From positions 619,850-683,849 of the forward strand of contig ML769390.1 in the NCBI GenBank assembly GCA_009733575.1: DNA of 64,000 nt, read 5' to 3'. This stretch comes from Gymnopus androsaceus JB14. Lineage: Eukaryota > Basidiomycota > Agaricomycetes > Agaricales > Omphalotaceae. The first letter of the stretch is position 1. Each line of letters opens with the position of its first letter. A model generated the notes under the pieces. The model had not been told where the DNA came from, ran no database searches, and saw nothing but the letters and a program-made list of their open reading frames with translations. Made by a program: the position numbers and the translations under genes. Below, piece after piece: positions 47,548 through 57,739 of this stretch.

Positions 47548-49080
47548 ATGTCCCAATATCTCTCTCAAGCTCGTATCGAAGAGCCGATATGGCTCGAACC
47601 AAGTGACATATCTTTCCTTCGAAAACGAATTTCCGAAACGGAAACCCAGCTGGAGAGTCTCGAGAGTCAGATATCCGAGTTGACGCGTCAAAGAGATGCA
47701 AAACTCGTCGATATCACAGCATGTCGAAACGTTCTTTCACCTATTCGTCGAGTTCCACAGGAGATCCTAGCGGAAATATTTGATCTTTCATGTCGCCCTA
47801 TTGATGAATGGCATGCAGATCACGATATCATCCGCTCTACGTCCATCCTGTGTCGCGTGTGTGTAGCTTGGAGAAAGGCTGCTCATGCTACGCCTCAACT
47901 CTGGTCTACTCTGTGTATTCACGCAGAATACAATCGGAAAGTTCTACATAGACAGTTTGGGTGGTTGGAGGAGTGGGTTGATCGATGTCAAGGTCGTTCC
48001 TTGGACTTATATCTCGCTTTCAAGTTTCCTGACGGAAAATCCCGAAACGGAGAAGAGCTATTCTTCCATTCCATCCTACGTTTTAGTCACAAAATTCGAC
48101 TCTTGGACATTTGGGGGTATCCGTCATCGTACCCTCCTCTGACTGAACGCTCTTCGTTTCCTCTATTGGAAGAAATCGATTTCAAAGTTCATGACATTCC
48201 AGATGCAGGTGACACTGTTGAACTTCTTCCCCGACAAAAAATTGACGCGCTCTTAAGAGCGCCAAAATTACGATGCGCCAGAATGAGAGAGTTCACTGAA
48301 CTCCCTCTTCTAACGGTGTTAATGCTACCTGCAGAGCAACTGACCTCACTGAAGATCAGACTGAATTTCAATTCATCTGATATCTATGTGAACCTGCTCC
48401 ACCGTTGCGGAAATCTGGTAAACCTTGAACTTGATTATGACTTGGATTATGACTGGGATTTCCACCCAATGGATAACGCCAGTCTCCCCATCTGTTTACC
48501 TTCATTAAAATCGCTCTCTCTTTGTGACGGCGCGCTGGAATGGACTACCGCGCCTTGCATCGAAGAGTTGACTCTTCGGTATACGTATGTCTCCCACAAT
48601 TTCCATAGCTTTTCTATGGAAGTGATTGCTTTTCAACGGCGCTCGAGGACTGCGCTATCTACTCTTTACTTCCAGGATTTTTATCATGAGGACGAGGGAC
48701 TTGCAGATTTTACCAAGGACTTGATTGCAATGCTGTCCCTCTTCCCCACAGTGAGCCACTTTGGGATCAAGGATGGTTCATTCAACGTCAATCCTCTCCT
48801 TCGAGCCTTGACTGTTGATGAAAACCGCCAAGTCCTCCTTCCAAAACTTGAACATCTTTCACTCCGAATGTACGGCGGTAGTGCAGATTATTCTTCGGAA
48901 CTGCAGGCTTTAATCCTTTCACGGTGGTGGGCTGATGATGTGGATAGCTGCATATCTGAAGACAGTCATGGATTACGTCGATTGCAGGAAGTAACCTTGC
49001 ATGGATCTGGTTTCGAAGAGTTGGACATGGACATGGTGCCTTTAGGCTTGATTGTAGATCGCCTGACATATATAGATTGA
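47548..49080 (+). CDS. F-box protein with N-terminal coiled coil, copy 4
   Basis: An intron-less frame of 510 residues keeps the longer coiled coil (LESLESQISELTRQRDAKL), as in copy 1 at 15.8-17.3 kb. The F-box is SPIRRVPQEILAEIFDLSC. It carries small in-frame insertions relative to the others, such as a duplicated Asp-Tyr stretch (ELDYDLDYDWDF) near residue 300. It ends GLIVDRLTYID. Start-to-start spacing in the array is about 1.75 and 1.80 kb. Confidence 0.88.
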   Translation: MSQYLSQARIEEPIWLEPSDISFLRKRISETETQLESLESQISELTRQRDAKLVDITACRNVLSPIRRVPQEILAEIFDLSCRPIDEWHADHDIIRSTSILCRVCVAWRKAAHATPQLWSTLCIHAEYNRKVLHRQFGWLEEWVDRCQGRSLDLYLAFKFPDGKSRNGEELFFHSILRFSHKIRLLDIWGYPSSYPPLTERSSFPLLEEIDFKVHDIPDAGDTVELLPRQKIDALLRAPKLRCARMREFTELPLLTVLMLPAEQLTSLKIRLNFNSSDIYVNLLHRCGNLVNLELDYDLDYDWDFHPMDNASLPICLPSLKSLSLCDGALEWTTAPCIEELTLRYTYVSHNFHSFSMEVIAFQRRSRTALSTLYFQDFYHEDEGLADFTKDLIAMLSLFPTVSHFGIKDGSFNVNPLLRALTVDENRQVLLPKLEHLSLRMYGGSADYSSELQALILSRWWADDVDSCISEDSHGLRRLQEVTLHGSGFEELDMDMVPLGLIVDRLTYID

Positions 49081-49202
49081 CTGGAAAGGCCCAGTTAATC
49101 TTCAATGTTTATATCGTGTAACATTACTATATACAGTAAATCCGAACTCCATGTAATGAACAATTCATTGCTCTTCACCTTCAACGCGCTTCAACTTCAA
49201 GT

Positions 49203-50090
49203 TCAAGTAATAAAGATTCCGTCATTCCAAGAACCATTCGACGGCGGTAGCTGCTCGTTGCCTGCAAACACGACATGACCAGCGTCCCTAGCAAACAGTG
49301 GAGGAAGACGTGGAGGTATCTCCTTCCGCTTCCTCTTCTCGGGCTTTTTCTCCGGTTCGGAAGCGCCTGCAGCTGGTACATTATCAGTCACAGTAACCGC
49401 TGCCTGTGATGTACCGGATTGAGCCGCGTTCGGAGGAGGTGCACTGTCAACCTCCATCGCCATCGCCACTGTAGTAGGTTCTAGTTCTGGTTCGGAAGTG
49501 GGTAGAACTTGCCCTGGTACTAGAATGGGAGCAGCAGGGATTCGATAGGACGTGTTTACATGATGTACACGTATAAACCATGATATGCCCATGAGTTGAG
49601 GATTCTACAAAGACAAAGAGTAAGACACAACCATTCTTATCTGTAACGCAACAAACGCACTTTTCGTCCTGACGGACGCTGTAGATCCAGGAATAAGCAC
49701 AATGTTACATCCTTTACATAGCGTTCGTTTTACTGAAGGATCTCTGTATCCCGATTCGATTTCGTTTAATTCAATTCAAAAACCAACGGTGCTAAGTCTA
49801 CGCACAATTGAACAGTAGTTTTCGTCCCAACTGTTTTCATGGTCTCGATATAACTCCTCGAAAGATCATTGAGCTTTACGGTTTTCCTATTCATTTTTGC
49901 TTCGTTTCTTTTTCGTGCTTGGCTTTGTCGCTGATTGAGATGCGGAAAAGGATGAAGATGAAGACGCAGACGAAGAATGGACATTGTTGAGATAAACACT
50001 AGCTTGGTAGAGGAAATTTAATCGCTGAATTACATCCCGGTTAGAGACGCTGTTGGGATTTGGAATGTCGTTCTTTGGTTTCTTTGCCAT
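49203..50090 (-). CDS. RPR2: RNase P subunit RPR2/SNM1 family
   Basis: Rpr2 is a zinc-binding protein subunit of nuclear RNase P, which processes tRNA 5' ends. The start at 50,090 reads MAKKPKNDIPNPNSVSNRDV, followed by QRLNFLYQASVYLNNV, typical of the family. Next come DLSRSYIETMKTVGTKTTVQ, then after an intron KRTLCKGCNIVLIPGSTASV and after another HGHIMVYTCTSCKH, giving the two zinc-binding CxxC pairs. The C-terminal tail includes RKRKEIPPRLPPLFARDAGH. Two single-base frame breaks are needed: one in an A-rich run near 49,890-49,910 and one just after the second CxxC near 49,550. For so conserved a gene, sequence indels are a real possibility. Confidence 0.82.
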
Positions 50091-50266
50091 GAGCGAGAGA
50101 TTTGAGTGTGGATGATGACGGTAGCAGAAGAGACGCGTCAATGAATGATCTCAAATATTCGCGCTCAGACATATCATATCTCTGTCACCAATTTTACTGC
50201 TCAAATAATCTAGCGAAACCCGTAACATTGTTTTGAATCATTAATACACAAAAGAATACAAAATCA

Positions 50267-51424
50267 TCACGTCCTCATGGCATTGTCGTCCTCCTTCTTG
50301 GCCAATCCCTCAGCTTCCAATAACTTGTCAATCTCATCCGGCCTGTAGATCTTGGCCTTGGGAAGTTTTGTTTCGGGGTCAAGAGTAATGACAGCGAATT
50401 CCACTAGGCAGATGTCAGCTCAAAGCAAGGTTCAGAGATCTACGATCAGGACTGACATTTTTCGCTCCCTAACGTCGTACTGTCCATCGTCTTGCTCATG
50501 GTCTTGAGCACCAGACTAATCGCAGCCTTGACTTCGATATCATCCTTGTATTCCTGCTTCAGTAGACTCTGTGCTGTGCCGTTGTTGGCGCCGATGCAAG
50601 TGGCCTTCCAGCCCGAGTAGTTGCCTGATGGATCGGAATGATAGAGCTGGAATTGATAATGCGAGTCGTAGCCAGCGTAGAGCAACGAGACACCGAATGG
50701 CCGAAGACCTATAACGTGGATCAGAACCAAAGCAGAACATAGATCATTGAAGAAAACGCACCTCCGTACTGCGTATAACCCTGCTTCATGTCACATAGAC
50801 GTTGAGCCAAAAGCTCAACAGGGATATCCTCATTGTACTGCAGCAAATGCTGTTGCGCGGCCGATCGAGCGAAGTTTATCAGAGAATTGGCATCGGCAGT
50901 AAGACCTGCTACACCACCGATAACATTCCTAATTATCCAGTTAAGAGCTGAGATGCTGCAAACCAAAGTTTCGAGTTACGCACGAATTTAGTAGAAAGAT
51001 CTTCTCTCCGCTGCCACCATATCCGCCCTCTTTCGCGCCTGAGAGATCGAGGAGCTTGCCAGTGACCTTCTTCTCTGCTGCAAGTACCACGCCGTCCTTT
51101 GCTAAAACTCCAAGGACCGTTCCTGCATGGGAGATTGCTTCCATGGCATATTCGACTGCATAAGATGTTAACTGATTGAAGTCTTTTAGAGTAAAGGAGC
51201 CTACTCTGGTATAGCCGGCCTAGATGAGGATTTATCAGAATAATTCTGCATAGAATATTATGAGCCTACCTTCCGGTGAAAAGATGGTTGTTCGGCCTGG
51301 GTTCAATAATGGTTAGGAATTGTTAGAACAACTGCGAAGAAATACGAACTATCATATCTTCGAGACTTTGAGAGGTTGAATGAGATAGAGTGCTCAGAAA
51401 GAAGGACCTGAACGAACTTACCAT
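50267..51424 (-). CDS. 20S proteasome subunit alpha type-4
   Basis: This is a structural alpha-ring subunit of the 20S proteasome (human PSMA4, yeast Pre9). The first exon is only the ATG at 51,424. The spliced start [20 protein letters not shown] with [18 protein letters not shown] is the canonical alpha-subunit signature. Then [72 protein letters not shown] and [18 protein letters not shown]. It ends at 50,267 (EDDNAMRT). About six introns; all joins are clean, with no frame breaks. Confidence 0.95.
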
Positions 51425-51545
51425 AGTGTAGATGAGAGTCGAGTGTAGACGCGTATGCTGACGCGTCCCGAATTTATGCCGGCCTAAACCTTGAATAAAT
51501 CATTTCTTTCTACACCTTGAGCTATGATACACAATATTATACAGC

Positions 51546-52224
51546 CTATAAACCAAATTCTTTTAATCCTTTCTTTGCCTTTGCAACCTGCTCCTCCGTC
51601 GAATCTCCAGCATCTACTACGACAACTCCATCCTCTCCCTCCGGACTCTCCAGCGTTTGCAACTGGCTATCCAACATACTAGCCTTCATAAAATGCCCTT
51701 GCCTCTTCTGCATCCGATCCAGCAAAAGCTCTCTCGAACCCTTTATAAACACGAAATAGGTCGGTAAAACATCTGGATGCGGCGGCTCGAGATGTTCTGG
51801 CAATACAGCTTCGTCCGAGCCTGCAGCTTGTTTTCGTCTCCCTCGAAGGATCTCTCGATAATATTTCTTCAGCGAAGAGCATCCGACCACCAATCCATGC
51901 ACCTTGGACTCTGACCCATTTTCCGATATCGATACCTGCTTCTCTACGGCTTTATGCTCTGCTGTAGTACGAATGAGTTCTAGCCATGGTTCTCTGTCAG
52001 CGTCGGTTAGTGGTTGACCGGAAGCCATCTTTTGGATGTTGGATTGTGGATGAAGGTCATCTCCATCGATGAAAGCGATTCCGAGCTCCTTGGCGAGTTC
52101 TGAGCCCAGTGTGGATTTCCCGGTGCCAGATACGCCCTAGAATCTTGGTTATTTTTTTGGCTAGAGGCAAGCGTGTAAAACAGACCATGGTGACAATTAG
52201 CACTGGCTTTCGGTTATTCTCCAT
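51546..52224 (-). CDS. Gluconokinase (GntK family)
   Basis: Phosphorylates D-gluconate to 6-phosphogluconate using ATP, feeding the pentose phosphate pathway. The start at 52,224 reads MENNRKPVLIVTM; an intron at about 52,139-52,187 follows, then the Walker A motif GVSGTGKST. Next are FIDGDDLHPQSNIQKMASGQ and PLTDADREPWLELI, both diagnostic of the family, and VVGCSSLKKYYREILRG. A 20-residue insert precedes the ending LLLDRMQKRQGHFMKASMLD and LQTLESPEGEDGVVVVDAG. About 206 residues, normal for fungi. An in-frame upstream ATG at 52,290 is possible but weaker. Confidence 0.92.
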
Positions 52225-52593
52225 CGTAGTACTAAGTCGTTCGTGGTCTTGTGCGGCGACGAGAGAGCCGGAGGAGTTTCGCCCGATCATTTGACATTCC
52301 GTTCCGAATTTCCGAAGGTTGAAAAACTGACTGCAAGGCTTTCATACTCTTTCGTATATACTAGCCAGCAATACATTTGCAGTGGCTCTGGAGAACGATA
52401 CTAAGTCCACAGCACACCAGACTGGAGTTTGACAGTCTGTTTGTTGATGAGATCGGATTTCAAGAGGCGGATAATATATAGGACCAGTGCAGTTTACCAC
52501 ACTACTATAACTACCTATGGATATTACAGTACAATTATAGAACTTGGACACTGTACACTTTGTACAACGGTGCCCATCGGTGCCCTCCCTGCC

Positions 52594-54818
52594 TCAGTCG
52601 TCCGAGGAGAGAGTCTTCAATCTCTCCATTGCCGATTGTCTATCAACATAACCTTTCCATGCCTTCAGTAAAACGGGGTCATCCCAGGTGTCTCCCGGGG
52701 AATGGATATCTACTGCTACTGGTGATTCTTCAGAGAGATAGGGGTCGTTAGATTGAGGTTGCTGGGTATGATATGGCTGCGGCTTGAGCTTCCGCAGATC
52801 TTGGTTCGGATTGGGCACAGCAACAAGAGGACGAGGACCGCGCAGCCGCGTACTTGATACCCACCCAGTGGCACTGCACGACTCGGAAGTCGAGTCCGAA
52901 GCTGAGTCCCAACCCGAGTCCAAAGTCATCTCTTCCAAAGTCATCTCTTCCAAAAAACTGCCAGTCAACTCCAGCAAAGGCATGTAGAGATCCAGGGCCT
53001 TGGGCCTACGCGCTATCTGTTCCGACCAGCAGGAATCGAGCAGCGGGCAAAGTATTTTGGAGATGCCTTCGTTACCCATTAAATCCACTGGCAGCGTTGG
53101 TCTTACACCATTTAGAACGTCAATAGCAACATGAATATCCATCTTGTGCTGAGAGAATGGTGGTACACCAGTCAACAGCTGTATGGGTTAACGCTAAATA
53201 CTTGAATTCCACGGCACTAGGTTCATATGAACTCACCTCGACGACAGTACATCCAAAAGCATATATATCTCGACTCGTTAGGCTGCCTGCAACAGGCTGC
53301 AATTGAGATGTAGGATTGATGAACTCTGGTGCAAGCCAGCGAAGAGAGCCTTGAATAGTGGTGCTATGTGTTGGATTGAAGGACTGCTGTATCCATCACC
53401 GATAGCCCAAAATCAGCCAAGCAGCAGCGAGCATCATCAGCAATGAGAATGTTGGCCTAAGCAACTACTTATTGTTATTCGAGCAAGGAAAAGAAGACAG
53501 AATACTGACCCCTTTGATATCACCGTGTACAACTGGCGGTTCAAGCCCGTGCAAGTAAGCTAGCCCTGTAGCTATTTGGTAAGCCTAAAGATGCTCAGTT
53601 GTATCATTAGAATCACGAACAACAGGAACTCACATATTCGAGCTTTCTATCTATATCCAATGAGGATTTCGAGGCGTAAGATATTATATCGCCGTTTGAC
53701 ATCCACGGAGAGATAATGCAGTAACTGGGTTCGAAATAGTTCGGTATTGATGCCGAGGAATGGAAGGATGTTTGGGTGTTTGAGTTGCCTCCATAAAACA
53801 ACTTCGTTGTTCAAGCTCTAAGTAGTGTTTCAAATATCTGTTCGAGCACTGTATGCAGGCAGCAGAATGTCCCTCACCTTGAATACAGTTTTTCTCTGTT
53901 TTCATGCTGCGTGAACATTCGCAGAACCTTGACGCATACACGCTGTTCACCCAAGCGACCGATCCAGACATCCTGTACCGGTGATGAAGATTAATCAGCC
54001 ATAAAGAGTTCGGAGATGATACTCATAGTGTACTTACTGAAAATCCACCACCTGCAACCGGGAAACAGCCCTCGCAAGCAATATCTCGTAGATACATCGA
54101 AGGGGGTAAAACACCGTGCAGGCTGATTCAAATGACGGAAAGATTTCAGATATCTTCCCCGTAAGTCGGAGCCTGTCCGCGTTCGGTCGAGTTCCTGTGA
54201 AGATATCAGGACTCAGGACCTGTGTTGAAGTTCAATAAAGAAATAGCAAGTACAGCCTGTAGCAGCTCCATCACGAGTGGTGCATCCTTCCTCTCCACAA
54301 CGATATGCATTTCATGCAGTCGCTCAGCATGCTGCTAGAACGCGGATTTGGCTTGTTGTACGAAAGGGTAAGCGAATTCAGGCAGACAACGCTGGCATTC
54401 GACGGTTGTGACTCAGGACCAACGTCAAGATCCACGATACAGCTTTCTTTTGATGATGCGATGATAATCCGGTCGATGGTATGGGTAACGGACATTGGAC
54501 TCTCTAGAGCGAAAATCAAGCGATATTCTTTGGAGAGTATTGCGTTCAAAGCAAGCAATAATTCTGGATCGTTTCGAAAAGAGGTAGCGAGCTTCGTGAT
54601 TACTGAAAATGAATTTTCCGAGTCGCTAAAAGAAAGGTGTTAATCATTGCTTGTTATATGGTGAACTGTAGCGAAACTTGTGCTCACCTAGTCTTCTCCA
54701 GAGGCTCTGGGCACTCAAAAGCCATCTCCAGAAGCTGAATGTATCGGATTGGTTCATCATAGAAATACTGGGCAAACAGATCTATTGCAGAGGCAGAGTT
54801 TGTTGATGCAAACGACAT
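52594..54818 (-). CDS. Protein kinase (tyrosine-kinase-like family) with N-terminal regulatory region
   Basis: A serine/threonine or dual-specificity kinase of the TKL type expanded in agaricomycetes; substrates unknown. The start at 54,818 (MSFASTNSASAIDLFAQYFY) leads into an unrecognised N-terminal region of about 170 residues. The kinase domain shows NEVVLWRQLKHPNILPFLGI, GLAYLHGLEPPVVHGDIKG (the HRD loop is HGD), ANILI, LADFGLSVM (DFG), GSLRWLAPEF and SRDIYAFGCTVVE, with VPPFSQHKMDIHVAIDVLNG. The C-terminal tail has a repeated LEEMTLEEMTL and is Ser/Pro-rich. Single-base breaks interrupt the domain near 53,745 (after LGINTE) and 53,390 (after DFGLSVM). Both are in conserved parts, so they are either inactivating or sequence errors. 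Confidence 0.78.
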
Positions 54819-55169
54819 ATTGGCCGGTCAGAAAAGGTTGCAACTTGCAAGAAGAGAAGGATAGTGCATGGGAGCGATTGAAAATCGCATACAGAGATGT
54901 AACTACACAGGATGTGATCAATACATGGCTGTACTAGTAAGTCATGGAGAAGTTGGTGGCGGACTCCCGACTTGCTGCTGCTGAGTTCCAGGCGAAATTG
55001 CTTGTAAATGGGAAAGTCCAGGCCGGGATTCCGTTCCCAATTTCTGACCTCCTGAGAAATACATCAAGGGAAGGGAATGATCTGCAACGAGCATGGTGAT
55101 ATGGAGAACGTAATCACAAAGGGGCGGAATAGCGGCAAGTCGGACCGGTTTGAACGTATGCTCATGAGT

Positions 55170-55258
55170 TCCGATATGGTGTAGTGGCTAACATTATCGC
55201 CTCTCATAATGCTAATATCTTGACGCGATAGCCCGGGGTTCGATTCCCCGTGTCGGAA
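55170..55258 (+). tRNA. tRNA-Glu (CTC) with a 17-nt intron
   Basis: The acceptor arms tccgata and tgtcgga pair (one G-U), the A box (tggtgtagtggctaac) and B box (ggttcgattcc) are canonical, and the T stem is cgggg/ccccg. The anticodon stem is atcgc/gcgat with loop ct-ctc-a...c. The bases 55,207-55,223 (taatgctaatatcttga) interrupt the loop one nucleotide 3' of the anticodon, the standard place for a nuclear tRNA intron. The discriminator is A. A run of T follows at about 55,286, fitting a Pol III terminator. Confidence 0.95.
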
Positions 55259-55670
55259 TAAAGGTCGCTTGGTCCGGTTTAATATTTTTTTTGTTTTCTT
55301 CATTAAGCAGTAATGAATCATTATCCTATATTCTGGATCCTTGTCGAAAATATCTCGTAGAGTTCTGAATCAGAACCGGCGGATGAAGTAGACATAAAGA
55401 AACAAGTGCGTCTTGAAAAGCCTAATTAGCGCGCGCAAGCCCCTTATAATTATAAGTAGCTCAGAAGAAAAACGCGTTCAGGAAACCGCTCAAAAAATGT
55501 TTTACGACACTCGTGCCACCGATGCGCATGTAGCTATTCTTCGTCAGGATCTAAATTTACAGATACTATGCCGAGGCATGCGTCGAGCTTGATGTCGAGC
55601 ATGCTAAAACTCCGAGTTGCAATCCTCCACCAGGCTGGCTAGGTTAGGAAGTACTGAATCATTATCATAC

Positions 55671-57092
55671 TTAAAGTCTACTCTTTATTCCTAGTTCAGG
55701 TTCCACAAAGATATCCCATAAAGCCTTGGCCGTCGCTTGCGGAGCCATTTGCACCATCTACAAATTCCGAATCAGCGAACAGCATGCAGTACGATAAATG
55801 ATCCTCACCATATGTCCCACATCTTCCACTCTCCTCACAGTCGTAAACACCCTCCCCTGCTCCCGATCCTCCAGCGAATCTTTCACCTCCCTCGAGAACA
55901 AATCATCCACTTCTCCCCAGACAACATGAATCGGCAACACCGACTTGCCCATTGCACCCTTCGTCTCTTTCCCGCATTCACATTACACAACAAATTCAAC
56001 TGCCACAACCCCGGCTGCCCCTGGACCATTCCCCGCTCATACGCCAGTGTCTCTGTACTTTTCGTACACATCAACGTCACGACCTCCGACTCTAACTCCG
56101 TCCCATCTGCGCCCTGCAACTTACCCAGCCCATATTCAATGTAAATTCTCAGTACTCGCTCATCCCATGCTCCCCACGGAAGTCGATTCTCCATCCATGC
56201 TCTGGCTTCGTCTTTTGACGCCCATGTGTCCTTGCGGGAAGCCATGAGCTTGGAGATTGAGCGGAAGAGAGGTGTGTGTTGGGAGGGATCGATGTATTTT
56301 GGAGGGACCAGGGCGGGTTCAACGAGGATCAGAGAGTGAAAAATACGTGGGTAGAGGGAGGGGACAGGGAAGAAGGTCGTGGCGAGGATGCTAAACAGCA
56401 AAACAGTCAGTCGGAGTAACGAAAGGTGTGCCATGGACTTACACAGCAGTAGCACTAGCAGAATGCGCAACCAAAACAAACTTATTATCTCGATAACTGG
56501 GGTCAGCACCGAGTATGTCTCTCCGGAGGGTCGCAAACGCATCTGCATAATCCCATGATGCTACTCAATCGATTAACGGGATTGTAGTTTGGAATATAAA
56601 GCGGAACTTACACCAAGGCCTCTGGTCTCTCCCGTGTAATCTTCTCATTCAACCTGGCTGTCTGGCCATGATTTTGGACGTCTAGAGCCCAAGCTTCCCG
56701 TATTATCAGCGACCCATATGAACCATTGTTAGTAGTCATCCTGCTCGGAAGAACCGTTTGCGAAATTGGTACGTTCGAAGTCAAGGTCAAACAAATGCGA
56801 AATAGTAGGCTCCCAGTGTTCTTTGTCTGAAGACATTAGTATCATTTCGGCGAGTTCCATGAATGACGTATGTATTTCTATACGTACGATATCCAGTTCC
56901 ATGCGCCAGCATTAACACCAAGCCTTGGCTGATCTGCTCTGATGATGAATGAGCATTAGCTTCTCCATTGTCCGAATCAGCACTTCCGAGTCGTATTTGA
57001 TTCTGAGGTTTATAACACTTGGCTGAATTCAACAACGAGAGCCCCGAAGCGTGTGTTTCAAAGGTGATTTCGGATATGTCGAGCGCAACCAT
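55671..57092 (-). CDS. Alpha/beta hydrolase-fold protein
   Basis: A serine hydrolase or esterase-like protein of unknown substrate. The start at 57,092 reads MVALDISEITFETHASGLSL. The oxyanion region GLVLMLAHGTG is followed across an intron by HWEPTISHLFDL. The nucleophile elbow is VLVAHSASATAVI (A-H-S-A-S). The cap includes HSLILVEPALVPP and MENRLPWGAWDERVL. Near the end are the acid segment LPIHVVWGEVDDLFSREV and the catalytic His in VEDVGHM. Four or five introns. A frame change near 55,975 between QPGLWQLNLL and GAMGKSVLPIHVVWG looks like a single-base break; I could not find an intron there. Confidence 0.8.
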
Positions 57093-57129
57093 ATGTTTCC
57101 CTAATGCATATATAGGAGAGCCTAGCGTA

Positions 57130-57465
57130 TTCCTCTCTTCGTAGAGGGCAGGAGCAATTAAAGATTGTAAGTTAACGTAATAGCAGTGCGTCGGTGAAAG
57201 CTGCTCTAATTAGTAAAAGTTACGGAGTCCAGACTCCAAATGGAGCACTGAAAATCCTCGACAAGACGGTGACGTCCAATTGAATTCAAAAGGCTTGTAT
57301 TGCAGCTGGAACGCTGGGTGTCTCCTGCGCGATCCAGATTGGAATAAGTACTGCAACAGGCTTGAAGAGAAACTGAAGAAACTTTCGATGGCTGAGAGCG
57401 CTGCCGAGACAATTATTCGCGTCGACAATATGCAAAGTTATGATTGCAATTGCGATTGTCTATGC
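57130..57465. repeat. Diverged direct repeat flanking the Zn2Cys6 copy 2, left
   Basis: This block is similar, with many substitutions and indels, to 61,208-61,555. Shared pieces in order are cttcgtagagggcag, aagttaacgt, cagtgcgt-ggtgaaagctgct, attcgcgtc and a tatgattg-gattg tract. The pair brackets the second Zn2Cys6 copy. Confidence 0.65.
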
Positions 57466-57467
57466 GC

Positions 57468-57541
57468 TTCTTCCCTTCTACTACATACAGGATTTAGCCT
57501 CTTGGGTTTTTCGCAATGTAAATTGACGCGTCGAGATCTCC
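57468..57541 (+). pseudogene. Fragment of exon 1 of the large membrane-protein gene
   Basis: These bases match, in the same sense as transcription, part of exon 1 of the gene at 21,391-25,613 and still read FSLLGFSQCKLTRRDL. Similarity begins at tgcgcttctt and ends at gagatctc. No other exon is present. It lies about 200 bp upstream of the second Zn2Cys6 copy. Confidence 0.8.
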
Positions 57542-57739
57542 AGCGAGATGGTTCGACGCTCGCGTAGTTGGATTGCTGTCGGATTCTGGCATGCAGGCTA
57601 GCTAGATGACTGAAGTCATTTTAATGGTTTTGTATATTTTATCATTTTAACGGCGTCGGCCGTGAGAGGATGCTCGAAGATGACTTCAGTTAAATTAGGG
57701 CGCTTATTATAATTAGCTCCTTCAACTCACCTCTCCACC

